Below are positions 26,669 to 33,690 of a DNA stretch of 64,000 nt, one piece after another. Within the stretch, counting starts at the first letter, position 1. Each line of letters starts with the position of its first letter. Origin of the DNA: Bradyrhizobium sp. ISRA430 (GTDB taxonomy: Bacteria; Pseudomonadota; Alphaproteobacteria; Rhizobiales; Xanthobacteraceae); the NCBI RefSeq assembly GCF_029909975.1, contig NZ_CP094516.1, forward strand, positions 3,968,001 through 4,032,000, read 5' to 3'. A model generated the notes under the pieces. The model did no database searches, was not told where the DNA came from, and worked only from the letters and a program-made list of their open reading frames with translations. Both the position numbers and the translations under genes were made by a program.

Positions 26669-27550
26669 TCACAGATTGTCCTCCGAATTTGGAATGAGAC
26701 CGCGGCGGCGCAAGCGGGCCGTTAGGGGATCAGCAGGCGTAGGCGCGAAGTTCAGCCGCTCGGTGCCATCGGGATCGCGCGTGAGCACGAGCTGATAGCC
26801 AGGCAATGTCTGGCGCTGGACGATCTGGCGTATGTCGTAAGCAAAGTGCTTGAGCGGCGAGAGGATACCGGACTTGGCATGGAGATGCACAAGGTCAAAG
26901 CTCCAGCCGCCATCCTGGCGTCCACCGTGCTTGCGCACGAGCCGGTAGAGCCACCGCTCAAGCCCGCCCGTCAGATCGAAATAAGCGCCGTCGATGGTCA
27001 GCACGAGCGCGTCATCGATGACGCCGGCATAGAACCAATCAGGCAAGATCAATTCGAGACCAAATGGGCGGCCATTTGCATCGGCCGTCTCCTTCCACTC
27101 GTTGATCCAGGAGAAGCGGTGCCGCCGCCGCTCTGCCGGCTGACGGATCGACGTCAGCACGGTCGTTGACTGAAGTCTGTCAAGACCAGCCTTCAGGCGG
27201 TCATAGTCACGTGCACTGGTGCCACGGCCCACGAACGTCAAAATCTCGTAAGGCGTTGCAGCCATGAGGCGCGACGTCTTCAAGCCGGCGTCACGGGCTT
27301 CGACGATCTGGGAAGCAGCCCAGATCAGAACATCTGCATCCCAGATGGTCGCCATGCCACGCTCCGGCACGGCTTCGACACGAATTGCAATCGCGCCGGC
27401 GCGGAAATCGATTGGTACGATCCGCTTTGTTTTTGCGAGCGAGAAGAACGGATAAGCCATCAAATCCTGCGCGTCGCGGGGCGCAAGATCGCCGGGTAGC
27501 GCCCGAAAGAGCTCAAGCTGGTCGCGCTCAGAATGATGTTTGCGCCGCAT
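26669..27550 (-). CDS. repA: Replication initiator protein A family (RepA)
   Basis: The product of 293 residues starts at the ATG at 27550 (MRRKHHSERDQLELF). It matches the plasmid replication initiator protein A family: PYFFSLAKTKR-like start (MAYPFFSLAKTKRIVPIDF), then ATIWDADVLIWAASQI, and SRLMAATPYEILTFVGRGTS. Such genes lie downstream of rdfS in rhizobial ICEs and may support replication of the excised circle. The iteron-like repeats directly after its stop support an initiator role. It starts 22 nt after the preceding helix-turn-helix gene. Confidence 0.9.
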   Translation of the reverse strand: MRRKHHSERDQLELFRALPGDLAPRDAQDLMAYPFFSLAKTKRIVPIDFRAGAIAIRVEAVPERGMATIWDADVLIWAASQIVEARDAGLKTSRLMAATPYEILTFVGRGTSARDYDRLKAGLDRLQSTTVLTSIRQPAERRRHRFSWINEWKETADANGRPFGLELILPDWFYAGVIDDALVLTIDGAYFDLTGGLERWLYRLVRKHGGRQDGGWSFDLVHLHAKSGILSPLKHFAYDIRQIVQRQTLPGYQLVLTRDPDGTERLNFAPTPADPLTARLRRRGLIPNSEDNL

Positions 27551-27572
27551 GGTCACTGCTCTCACGCGGCAA

Positions 27573-27854
27573 TCAGCGACGTTCCTGGCCCGCATACGGC
27601 CGCAGCGCCGGGTGCTTCTTGGCCGGCAGCACCGTTCCCTTGCCGGGATCGGACGTCGACGTCTTGGCGCCGCGGTCGGCCCATGCTTTCAGGTCATCGA
27701 CGGCGTAGACGACGCGGCCACCGATCTTCCGATACGTGGGCCCAGTACCGTACGTGCGGTGCTTCTCTAGCGTGCGGCCGGACAGGCCAAGATAGCGGGC
27801 GGCCTCAGGTGTACGCAGGAATCGCGGGGGAAGACCGGCCATCGGATCGGGCAT
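27573..27854 (-). CDS. AlpA/MerR-type helix-turn-helix protein, RdfS-like
   Basis: The 93-residue product has a winged helix-turn-helix of the AlpA/excisionase type (FLRTPEAARYLGLSGRTLEK, then GPTYRKIGGRVVYAVDDLKA). In the Mesorhizobium ICE ICEMlSymR7A, the recombination directionality factor RdfS is a small protein of this type, activated by FseA and lying upstream of transfer genes. Here the gene lies between a FseA-like gene and repA, so RdfS is the best inference. If so, it would drive excision and perhaps activate the downstream operon. A second Met is at codon 5. Confidence 0.75.
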   Translation of the reverse strand: MPDPMAGLPPRFLRTPEAARYLGLSGRTLEKHRTYGTGPTYRKIGGRVVYAVDDLKAWADRGAKTSTSDPGKGTVLPAKKHPALRPYAGQERR

Positions 27855-27986
27855 TTGAGAACTCCAGGAGGACAGCGCACCACGCCCGGCTAGGCCGGCG
27901 TGTGTGCGGTCATCATGGAGAAGCGCGATATCAGCAGGGGATGCCGAACATGGAGGGGACGATTTTCGGCACCCCCGGAGACTGCG

Positions 27987-28758
27987 CTACTCGTCCTTGC
28001 GCCCGGGCCGCAGGAGTTTGCGGTAACCACCGCGCATCAACTCGATGCCGCCTTGCACCAAGCGGATTGTTCGATTGCGCAAATCATGCGTCTTCCAGGC
28101 GCGATCGGGGATGCGCTTTTTGCCGAACAGCGCTTCGGCGATAATGCGATAGCTTCCGCCGGCGCTATGAGCATCGAGCGCGCGGATCGCGGCGCTCAAG
28201 CGTTCGCGCCGCTGTTTGGATAGCGTGTGAAATCCCGTACCTGGCACGCGTCCATTCATCGCGCGCCATAGTCTTCGGGCTGCATAGGCACGTGCGCCGA
28301 AATCGCCATCAAACGGCAGTTCGGCTGTGTATGACGCGTCGAGCACCGGCGGCTCTTTGAACCAGACACGGTGATCTACCGCACCGATGCGCAGCACGGC
28401 ATGCCAGCCGTCGACAGCGCGGCGCACCTGGCCAGCTGTAAGGTCAAGCAGTGGCTGAGACGCCGACACGAGGTCGGCCGTCGAGGCAACCTTGACCGGA
28501 ACGACCGTCGCTAGAACCTCCGGCGCCCAAAAGATCGTCTGCTCGTCGAACGACCTCTGCGGATCATGGGCGAAAGCAGATACCCCATTTCCTCCTGAAT
28601 TCCTGGGTCACTGCACCATCTGGGCTGCTTGCGATCATCGCTTCGTACTCGCGTCGATAGCCTGCGTTACGACGGAGACATTCCCAGGCGATGTCGGTGA
28701 CTTCCGCGTCTTGTAGGCTCTTGTAGGATTCCGGCGACCGCCAGTCGAATTCAGGCAT
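27987..28758 (-). CDS. fseA: DUF6499-DUF2285 excision activator, FseA-like, +1 frameshift
   Basis: Two overlapping pieces form one family-like protein. The first, from the ATG at 28758, is DUF6499 (MPEFDWRSPESYKSLQDAEV, then EFRRKWG) and stops at 28564. In the +1 frame the sequence continues without a usual start codon as AFAHDPQRSFDEQTIFWAPE and the DUF2285-type domain ending RGGYRKLLRPGRKDE at 27987. In Mesorhizobium, msi172 and msi171 with this domain order are fused by programmed +1 frameshifting to make FseA, which activates rdfS and ICE excision. The same arrangement is seen here. A simple frameshift mutation cannot be excluded from sequence alone. Confidence 0.65.
28583..28596 (-). promoter_or_regulatory. 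Candidate +1 ribosomal frameshift site
   Basis: On the coding strand, AGGAGG (28596-28591) is followed at once by AAA TGG GGT (28590-28583 and one more base), exactly where the DUF6499 frame must pass to the +1 frame. An internal Shine-Dalgarno just upstream of a slippery codon is the stimulating arrangement in the prfB +1 frameshift. The zero-frame stop (TGA at 28564-28566) comes six codons later. Confidence 0.5.
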
Positions 28759-28923
28759 TGCTTCCGCCCCATTGCATGCTGCTAACAGCGATTGCGCCGC
28801 AATAGGTATGAACGAGACGGTTGTAGGAAGCCCCTAGTTTGGCACCACGTGGTGCACCGGAATGACCGCCGATCAGCAAAAGAAAATAGTTCTGCCTGCA
28901 AGTCGCCAGCCGGCGATTTTCTT

Positions 28924-29196
28924 CTATTTGGAGCCAGTGCCACGTAGTAGGCGGCCCTGCTCGGTCAGCCATTTGGCCCGCGCAAGGTGGCTCTGATATG
29001 CGCTCCGCGCACGGTCCGGCTCTCGCTCGGGGTCCAAATGCAAGACCACTCGAGCCACTTCGCGCCAGTCCGCTCCCTCACCTTCGGCCTGCAGAAGGCG
29101 CATGTACGTTACGACATGCTGTTCGTCATAGGTTGTGAGCGTCGGCTCATTCGGCGCGACATCCGCGACGTCAGGATCTAGCGGCGGCTTCGACAT
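28924..29196 (-). CDS. Single-domain DUF2285 protein, QseM-like
   Basis: The 90-residue product contains only a DUF2285 domain (LTTYDEQHVVTYMRLLQAEG, then WREVARVVLHLDPEREPDRA, then HLARAKWLTEQGRLLRG). DUF2285 is a helix-turn-helix variant found in FseA and in QseM, the anti-activator that binds TraR and FseA in ICEMlSymR7A. Position next to an fseA-like gene, and divergence from an XRE gene, match the qseM-qseC arrangement. The ATG at 29196 is used. A TTG at 29208 is an alternative. The anti-activator role is inferred. Confidence 0.75.
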   Translation of the reverse strand: MSKPPLDPDVADVAPNEPTLTTYDEQHVVTYMRLLQAEGEGADWREVARVVLHLDPEREPDRARSAYQSHLARAKWLTEQGRLLRGTGSK

Positions 29197-29374
29197 CAAA
29201 GACGACAATATGCGCGAGATTCAAAATCAAATGGCGAGGCACCAGCATCGCTGGCTCGAACAATTCCCTGCTGTAGCATATGGCATGCCACCTGCTCGGG
29301 CGAGCGTTCAAGAAGCTGCATTTCCCACATTTTCCTCAATTAAGGCTCCGTCCGAGACCTAAAGCAACCAGCTC

Positions 29375-29407
29375 CGCGTATTATAACACGTAGCGCCAAA
29401 ATACGCG
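29375..29407. promoter_or_regulatory. Inverted repeat in divergent promoter region, candidate XRE operator
   Basis: CGCGTATT (29375-29382) and AATACGCG (29400-29407) form a perfect inverted repeat with a 17-bp spacer, ending 19 bp before the XRE start codon. It lies in the 230-bp interval between the two divergent genes, where QseC-type operators are expected. Confidence 0.5.
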
Positions 29408-29426
29408 ATTGCTTCCTATCCTGCGG

Positions 29427-29654
29427 ATGGACATTCGCAAGGTCTTTGGAGCAAACGCGCGTCGATTTCGGCTGGCCCTTGGCTTGAGCCAAGAGGCCGT
29501 AGCGGAACGCATGGGCGTCGACCGGGCCTTCGTGAGCAGCATGGAGCGAGGGCTCCAGAACGCGACACTGCTCACAGTCTGGCAGATTGCCCAAGCGTTG
29601 GGGGTCAGGCCGGCCGATCTGCTTGAGGAGAGGGTGTCCAAAGCTCGGTCCTGA
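29427..29654 (+). CDS. XRE-family transcriptional regulator, QseC-like
   Basis: The 75-residue product is nearly all helix-turn-helix (NARRFRLALGLSQEAVAERM, then VDRAFVSSMERGLQNATLL). It starts at the ATG at 29427, since upstream only a TTG at 29409 is available. It is transcribed away from the DUF2285 gene. In ICEMlSymR7A the XRE protein QseC controls qseM from a shared operator region and creates a bistable switch. The same layout suggests, but does not prove, that function. Confidence 0.8.
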   Translation: MDIRKVFGANARRFRLALGLSQEAVAERMGVDRAFVSSMERGLQNATLLTVWQIAQALGVRPADLLEERVSKARS

Positions 29655-29833
29655 CTTTCCTGAGCCGGGCACGCGACCTTGGGAGTCCCGATGTGGACAC
29701 TCGTTACGACTAGCGATCCAGCTTGCTGCAGCGCCAGCGATCAGCTTTCAAACAGGCGATGTTCCAGTGGGCGCGCGGAGTAAGCACCAGCACAATGGTT
29801 CAAGGGTCGATCCCTCGGCCGATGGAGGATCTG

Positions 29834-29864
29834 AAAAGCCCCGCCCGGCGGACCGGACGGGGCT
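29834..29864 (-). terminator. Rho-independent terminator after DUF736 gene
   Basis: On the minus strand a 12-bp stem (AGCCCCGTCCGG pairing with CCGGGCGGGGCT, one wobble pair) with a 4-base loop is followed by TTTT. It begins 14 nt after the DUF736 stop and faces the right way to end that transcript. Confidence 0.8.
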
Positions 29865-29877
29865 TGATGGAGTGGGC

Positions 29878-30198
29878 TTACTCGCCGGTCTTGCGCGGCC
29901 GCGACCACAGAAGGGTGTAGCCCTCACCGCCTTCGTCGTCGAACAGGTTCGCGTAGATAGGCGCGTTGAACGAGGGGTCGTCGAGCTTGAGCGAGAGGTA
30001 GTCGCGGCCCTCCTCGGAACGCTTCGACCAGGCCGCGCCGATCTCCGCGCGACCCACATAGATGCGGTGGCTGGGAGCGTTGTCGTTGGATCGGTTGGTC
30101 TCGGCGACGATGCGGACGCCCTTGGCCTTCAGGCTCAGGGTCACGATCTCGCCCTGGAATTCGTTGCCGACCTTCTTGAAAGAACCGATGCTAGCCAT
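29878..30198 (-). CDS. DUF736 family protein
   Basis: The 106-residue product is a typical DUF736 protein: MASIGSFKKVGNEFQGEIVT, then GRAEIGAAWSKRSEEGRDYL and NAPIYANLFDDEGGEGYTLL. The family is common on rhizobial ICEs and plasmids and has no established function. The ATG at 30198 is the family start. A terminator follows, and a structured leader (30225-30369) lies upstream. A decayed second copy is on the opposite strand at 30590. Confidence 0.92.
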   Translation of the reverse strand: MASIGSFKKVGNEFQGEIVTLSLKAKGVRIVAETNRSNDNAPSHRIYVGRAEIGAAWSKRSEEGRDYLSLKLDDPSFNAPIYANLFDDEGGEGYTLLWSRPRKTGE

Positions 30199-30224
30199 GT
30201 CACTTCTCCTGTTGTGTTTCGAGC

Positions 30225-30369
30225 CCGCGACCACCGCGGCCTTGATGGCGGTCTAGGGCCGAGGACGATCGGCGACGCACCCGCTCGGGCCGGAGCGCAG
30301 CGGAGGACGTCGTTGTGGCGACTTTCTTGTCTCGCGAGGAATGGGCGAAGCCCAGGGGAAGAAAGTCGC
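30225..30369 (-). promoter_or_regulatory. Conserved leader with long hairpin upstream of DUF736
   Basis: Three parts lie here in order from the gene: a 29-bp box (30225-30253), a second box CCGGAGCGCAGCGGAGGA (30290-30307), and a perfect 11-bp stem GCGACTTTCTT / AAGAAAGTCGC (30318-30328 and 30359-30369). The same order of boxes and an 11-bp stem of different sequence lie upstream of the DUF2493 gene. The boxes match at 25 of 29 and 17 of 18 positions. Role unknown. It may be an RNA leader or a protein-binding region. Confidence 0.55.
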
Positions 30370-30589
30370 ATCAACGGCGTTGCGGCTCAGACGATCGAGG
30401 CGAAGCCGGTCTTCGGCCAGATCAAGCCATCAACGAGGCCACGTGCGTCCGGGTGCTGGACCACAATCCTAAGGAGAAGCGTCGCTATCTCGGTTTTGAT
30501 GAACAAGAGTTCGGAACGACTCAGCGCGGAAAGAGAAACAATCTCCTGCAAAGGGCGGTATCGCCTCCCAAGAACGGATCGAGGTAACA

Positions 30590-30745
30590 TCGCTCCGCCG
30601 CGGCTACGTGGGCCAGACCTTGCCGGCAGCTTGGTCGAGGCGCTCCGAGGAGGATAGCCTCTCCCGCGCTCAGGTTTCGATCATCGCCGTTCAACCGCGC
30701 CGATCTACGCGAACCTGCTCGACGACGAAGGCGGTAAACGGTCAT
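30590..30745 (+). pseudogene. Decayed second DUF736 copy
   Basis: Plus-strand fragments match DUF736 in different frames: GYVGQTLPAAWSRRSEEDSL and, after a frame change, a segment corresponding to FNAPIYANLLDDEGG. There is no usable start and there is at least one frameshift. The region before it (30370-30589) has no recognisable gene. Confidence 0.7.
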
Positions 30746-30785
30746 CCCCTCGGGCCATGCGGCCGTAAGAACCGGTTAGGACGGA

Positions 30786-31226
30786 TTAATCCACCACCCC
30801 GCCCGCCTCTAACGGGCGGGTCTCCACCAAAACCATCGAGCGCGTCCATGACATAACGCCAATGCAAACTGCGCCGAGGCAAGCGAAGACCTCACGCCAA
30901 GCCAGCGAAGGCACCCCGATCTGGGACAGGGCGAACACCACATGATAGCCTGCGACGGCGGCGGGAGCAGCGAATGCTGTGGCGATCGCGACGCGCAAGG
31001 CGGAGGACCGAGTAGCAGCAAACGCGACCTGGCTAAGGACGAGCGTCAGCGCACCGCCGGCGGTTGCGATAAGTAGCGCGCCAAGGAGGCCGGCGCCGCT
31101 CTGAAACGCAGTCATCCCGATACTCAGGGCGACGAAAAACGGCAGGGCATACACTGCGAGCGCGAAAATCGCCCAGCAGAATAGGCCGATGCCGAGTGTG
31201 TTGAGAACAAGTCCAATAGCGAGCAT
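30786..31226 (-). CDS. Small integral membrane protein of unknown function
   Basis: From the ATG at 31226 the product is 146 residues with four or five hydrophobic segments (LVLNTLGIGLFCWAIFALAV, FVALSIGMTAFQSGAGLLGA, ALLIATAGGALTLVLSQVAF, and a segment near SLAWREVFACLGAVCIGVMS). A longer form to 31331 would add a hydrophilic N-terminus. Proteins like this are often found beside DUF2493 genes in rhizobial ICEs. I know no function. Confidence 0.7.
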   Translation of the reverse strand: MLAIGLVLNTLGIGLFCWAIFALAVYALPFFVALSIGMTAFQSGAGLLGALLIATAGGALTLVLSQVAFAATRSSALRVAIATAFAAPAAVAGYHVVFALSQIGVPSLAWREVFACLGAVCIGVMSWTRSMVLVETRPLEAGGVVD

Positions 31227-31367
31227 GGTGGTGGCTCCATGTGCATAGATGTACCAGTTGCGCCTTCCACCACCACCACGGCGCAACTCTGGATATGAGA
31301 CCGAAACGAGGCGGAGTTGCGGCGCGTGCAACTCCGCCTCGATGGCTTGGACGCGAGATGGCCGCGC

Positions 31368-32291
31368 TCACGCGCCGCCGAACCTCCAGACGGGGATGCC
31401 AAGCCGCTTCGCCTTGTCGGCGAGGTTGCCCTGGATTCCCGTGCCCGGGAAGTGCATGATGCCGATCGGCAGGAGTTCGAGCATGGCATCGTTGCGCTTG
31501 AACGGTGCTGCCTTGGCATGTTTCGTCCAATCGGGCTTGAAGGCGATCTGGGGCACCTTGCGGGTGGTCGCCCATTTGGAGGCGATCAATTCGGCCCCCT
31601 TCGGTGAGCCGCCGTGGAGCAGGACCATGTCGGGATGCTTGGCGTGAACCTTGTCGAGACGATCCCAGATGAGGTGGTGGTCGTTGAAGTCGAGCCCTCC
31701 GGTGAGCGCGATCTTCGGTCCTGGCGGCAGCATGACCTCGGTCTCGGCGCGGCGCTTCGCCGCGATGAAGTCGCGGGAGTCGATCATCGCTGCGGTCAGC
31801 GTACGATAGTTCACTAGCGATCCCGATCGGGGGCGCCAGAATGAGCCGGTGTGAGTCTCAAAGCGCTCGATGGCCTGATCACGGAAGAGCTCCAGGCAGT
31901 TGCGGCGCTCGATCAGCGTGATGCCTTCCGCCGTGATGCGTTCGAGTTCGACCGATCGAACTTCGGAACCGTCCTGCTCGCGCTGGCTCTTCTGCTGCGC
32001 CTGTTCGTTGTCGTCAAGTTGACGCCCGATGCGGTCGACGGCACGATGGAACAGGTTGACGGTCGACCAGAGCAGATCGTCAAGGTCCGGCTCGAGCCGC
32101 GTGTCGCTCAACGTCGCGACCAGAGCATCGAAGATGTCGGCGACGGCGCCGGTTATGCTCTTGCCCTCGGGAAGCGGCCGTGGATCGGGCTGGTCGTCGA
32201 AGGGGCGGTAACCGAAGAGTTGCAATTCGGTAAGAACGTGTTCGGTCGCAGAAGCGGCATGCGGCGGTTCGATGTCGTCGTGGTCGGTCAT
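31368..32291 (-). CDS. DUF2493 family protein (SLOG-like fold)
   Basis: The 307-residue product has an N-terminal helical part and a C-terminal DUF2493 domain: KIALTGGLDFNDHHLIWDRL, LLHGGSPKGAELIASKWA, and the end GIQGNLADKAKRLGIPVWRF. DUF2493 belongs to the SLOG/Rossmann group, which can bind nucleotide ligands, and is common on ICEs without a proven role. The gene has the conserved leader described at 32316 upstream of its start. The Toprim gene (32629-33690) lies beyond the leader. Confidence 0.88.
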   Translation of the reverse strand: MTDHDDIEPPHAASATEHVLTELQLFGYRPFDDQPDPRPLPEGKSITGAVADIFDALVATLSDTRLEPDLDDLLWSTVNLFHRAVDRIGRQLDDNEQAQQKSQREQDGSEVRSVELERITAEGITLIERRNCLELFRDQAIERFETHTGSFWRPRSGSLVNYRTLTAAMIDSRDFIAAKRRAETEVMLPPGPKIALTGGLDFNDHHLIWDRLDKVHAKHPDMVLLHGGSPKGAELIASKWATTRKVPQIAFKPDWTKHAKAAPFKRNDAMLELLPIGIMHFPGTGIQGNLADKAKRLGIPVWRFGGA

Positions 32292-32315
32292 GGAGGCGAT
32301 CCTTTGCCGGATCGG

Positions 32316-32506
32316 CCGCGACCATCGCGGCCTTCGTGGCGATCACTCAGACGGCAGGCGGAACGGGCCAGAACCCAGAGCAGAGCGGAGGGCCGAAGCG
32401 CAGCGGAGGATGGCGGAGGCCGGCTATTTTGCTTCGCGATGCAAAGCGCGCTCGCCAGATGGCTAATGTGTCTTCTCGTCGCCGGCGCGCGGCGGAAAAT
32501 AGCCGG
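32316..32506 (-). promoter_or_regulatory. Conserved leader with long hairpin upstream of DUF2493
   Basis: This matches the layout upstream of DUF736: a 29-bp box at 32316-32344, CCGAAGCGCAGCGGAGGA at 32393-32410, then a perfect 11-bp inverted repeat CCGGCTATTTT / AAAATAGCCGG (32420-32430 and 32496-32506). On the coding strand the first box itself forms a GGCCGCGA-TGG-TCGCGGCC hairpin. The stem sequence differs from the other leader while its length is kept, which suggests that structure matters. It fills most of the 337-bp gap before the Toprim gene. Confidence 0.55.
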
Positions 32507-32628
32507 ACGCAGCCATTGCCGGCCCGAGCCGCTTGCCGTCCGATCGCCCTCTAGAAGGCCGTGGTCGCGACCTCTTCCGGCAGCGGCCGCACCGCGACCG
32601 GCCTGTCGACGCCATCGAATTGCCGGGG

Positions 32629-33690
32629 CTATTCCGCGGTTGCCATCGACGAATGCAGGAAACGGAGGACGTCCTCCGGTACGAGTTGCAGTAGCAACGC
32701 TGCTCTGAGGGCCTCGAGGCCGAAGATGTGCAGATCTTCATTGAAGTCGCCCAGCCGGGGCGACAATGCGATCGCTTCAATGCCGGCGGCTTCTGCGCGC
32801 TGGGTAAGAATAGCCTGTACGGCATCTCCGGCGGCGTCTGCGTCACGGGCGATATAGAGTCGGCGTAGGCCAGACGGCAGCAACATGGCTGAGAGGTGAT
32901 TGGCCGAGAGCGCAGCGGTCATGGGCAAGGTCGGCAGTACATAACGCAGCGACAGCATGGTCTCGATCCCCTCGCCCGCAGCGAGCACGTCGTCCACCAC
33001 GTCGAAACGAACGGCATTGCCGAGCAGGTCGCCCATGGCCCGCCGTGGCGTATCGATCGGAGCCTTGCCGAGCCGCGTGCGGTCAAATCCGTATGGATCG
33101 AGCCAGGTGCGGTGCACGCCGGTGATCCGTCCCTCGAGGTCCGTGACGGAGGCAATCATTGCGGGCCAGGTTTCGGTCGACGAATGCTCGTCCGGCCGGT
33201 AGTAGCAACGCGGGTGGAAGCGGAGGCTGCCACCATGGTGGACGCGGGCTATTCCGCGACGCTGCAAATATCTTTCAACCATCGTCCCTTCGATCGGGCT
33301 GGATATCGCAAAGAGCCGACGGGCGGCTTCCTGCGATCCGGCCGACACTGCTGGACGAACGGGTCTCGGGGGCGGTTGCTGCTCGGAACGAGGTAGCTTC
33401 AGAAAGCGCTTCGCCTCCTCAGCGGCCTCGCGGAAATCGCGCAAACCTCGGCATTCGCGGATGATGTCGAGGAGATCGCCATGCTCGCCGGTCGCCGCAT
33501 CAGTCCACTTGCCGGCGGCGCCCTTCGGCGATTCCTGGAGTCGCACGAAGAGCGATCGGCCCGGCGTGTTGTGGACGTCGCCGACCACCCAGTATCGCCC
33601 CGCCCGCTTGCCATTGGAGAGATAGTGTCGGCACACCGCCTCGGCCTCGCGCGCGAGGCGACCTGCCAGTTCGGAGATATCGCGGGACAT
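32629..33690 (-). CDS. Toprim-domain primase-like protein (DUF7146 type)
   Basis: From the ATG at 33690 the product is 353 residues. The N-terminal part resembles phage and plasmid primase-helicase proteins (GRYWVVGDVHNTPGRSLFVR, then GKWTDAATGEHGDLLDIIRE). The Toprim domain has VLAAGEGIETMLSL and LYIARDADAAGD with the expected acidic residues. It could synthesise or process primers for the transferred strand, but this is inferred. The start overlaps the stop of the large helicase gene by one base, so the two were one operon before the RIT insertion. Confidence 0.87.
   Translation of the reverse strand: MSRDISELAGRLAREAEAVCRHYLSNGKRAGRYWVVGDVHNTPGRSLFVRLQESPKGAAGKWTDAATGEHGDLLDIIRECRGLRDFREAAEEAKRFLKLPRSEQQPPPRPVRPAVSAGSQEAARRLFAISSPIEGTMVERYLQRRGIARVHHGGSLRFHPRCYYRPDEHSSTETWPAMIASVTDLEGRITGVHRTWLDPYGFDRTRLGKAPIDTPRRAMGDLLGNAVRFDVVDDVLAAGEGIETMLSLRYVLPTLPMTAALSANHLSAMLLPSGLRRLYIARDADAAGDAVQAILTQRAEAAGIEAIALSPRLGDFNEDLHIFGLEALRAALLLQLVPEDVLRFLHSSMATAE

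Noticed and set aside
28751..28972. Minus-strand frame of 73 codons between the FseA-like and QseM-like genes
   Set aside because: It overlaps the DUF6499 start and the end of the DUF2285 gene and has no family pattern.
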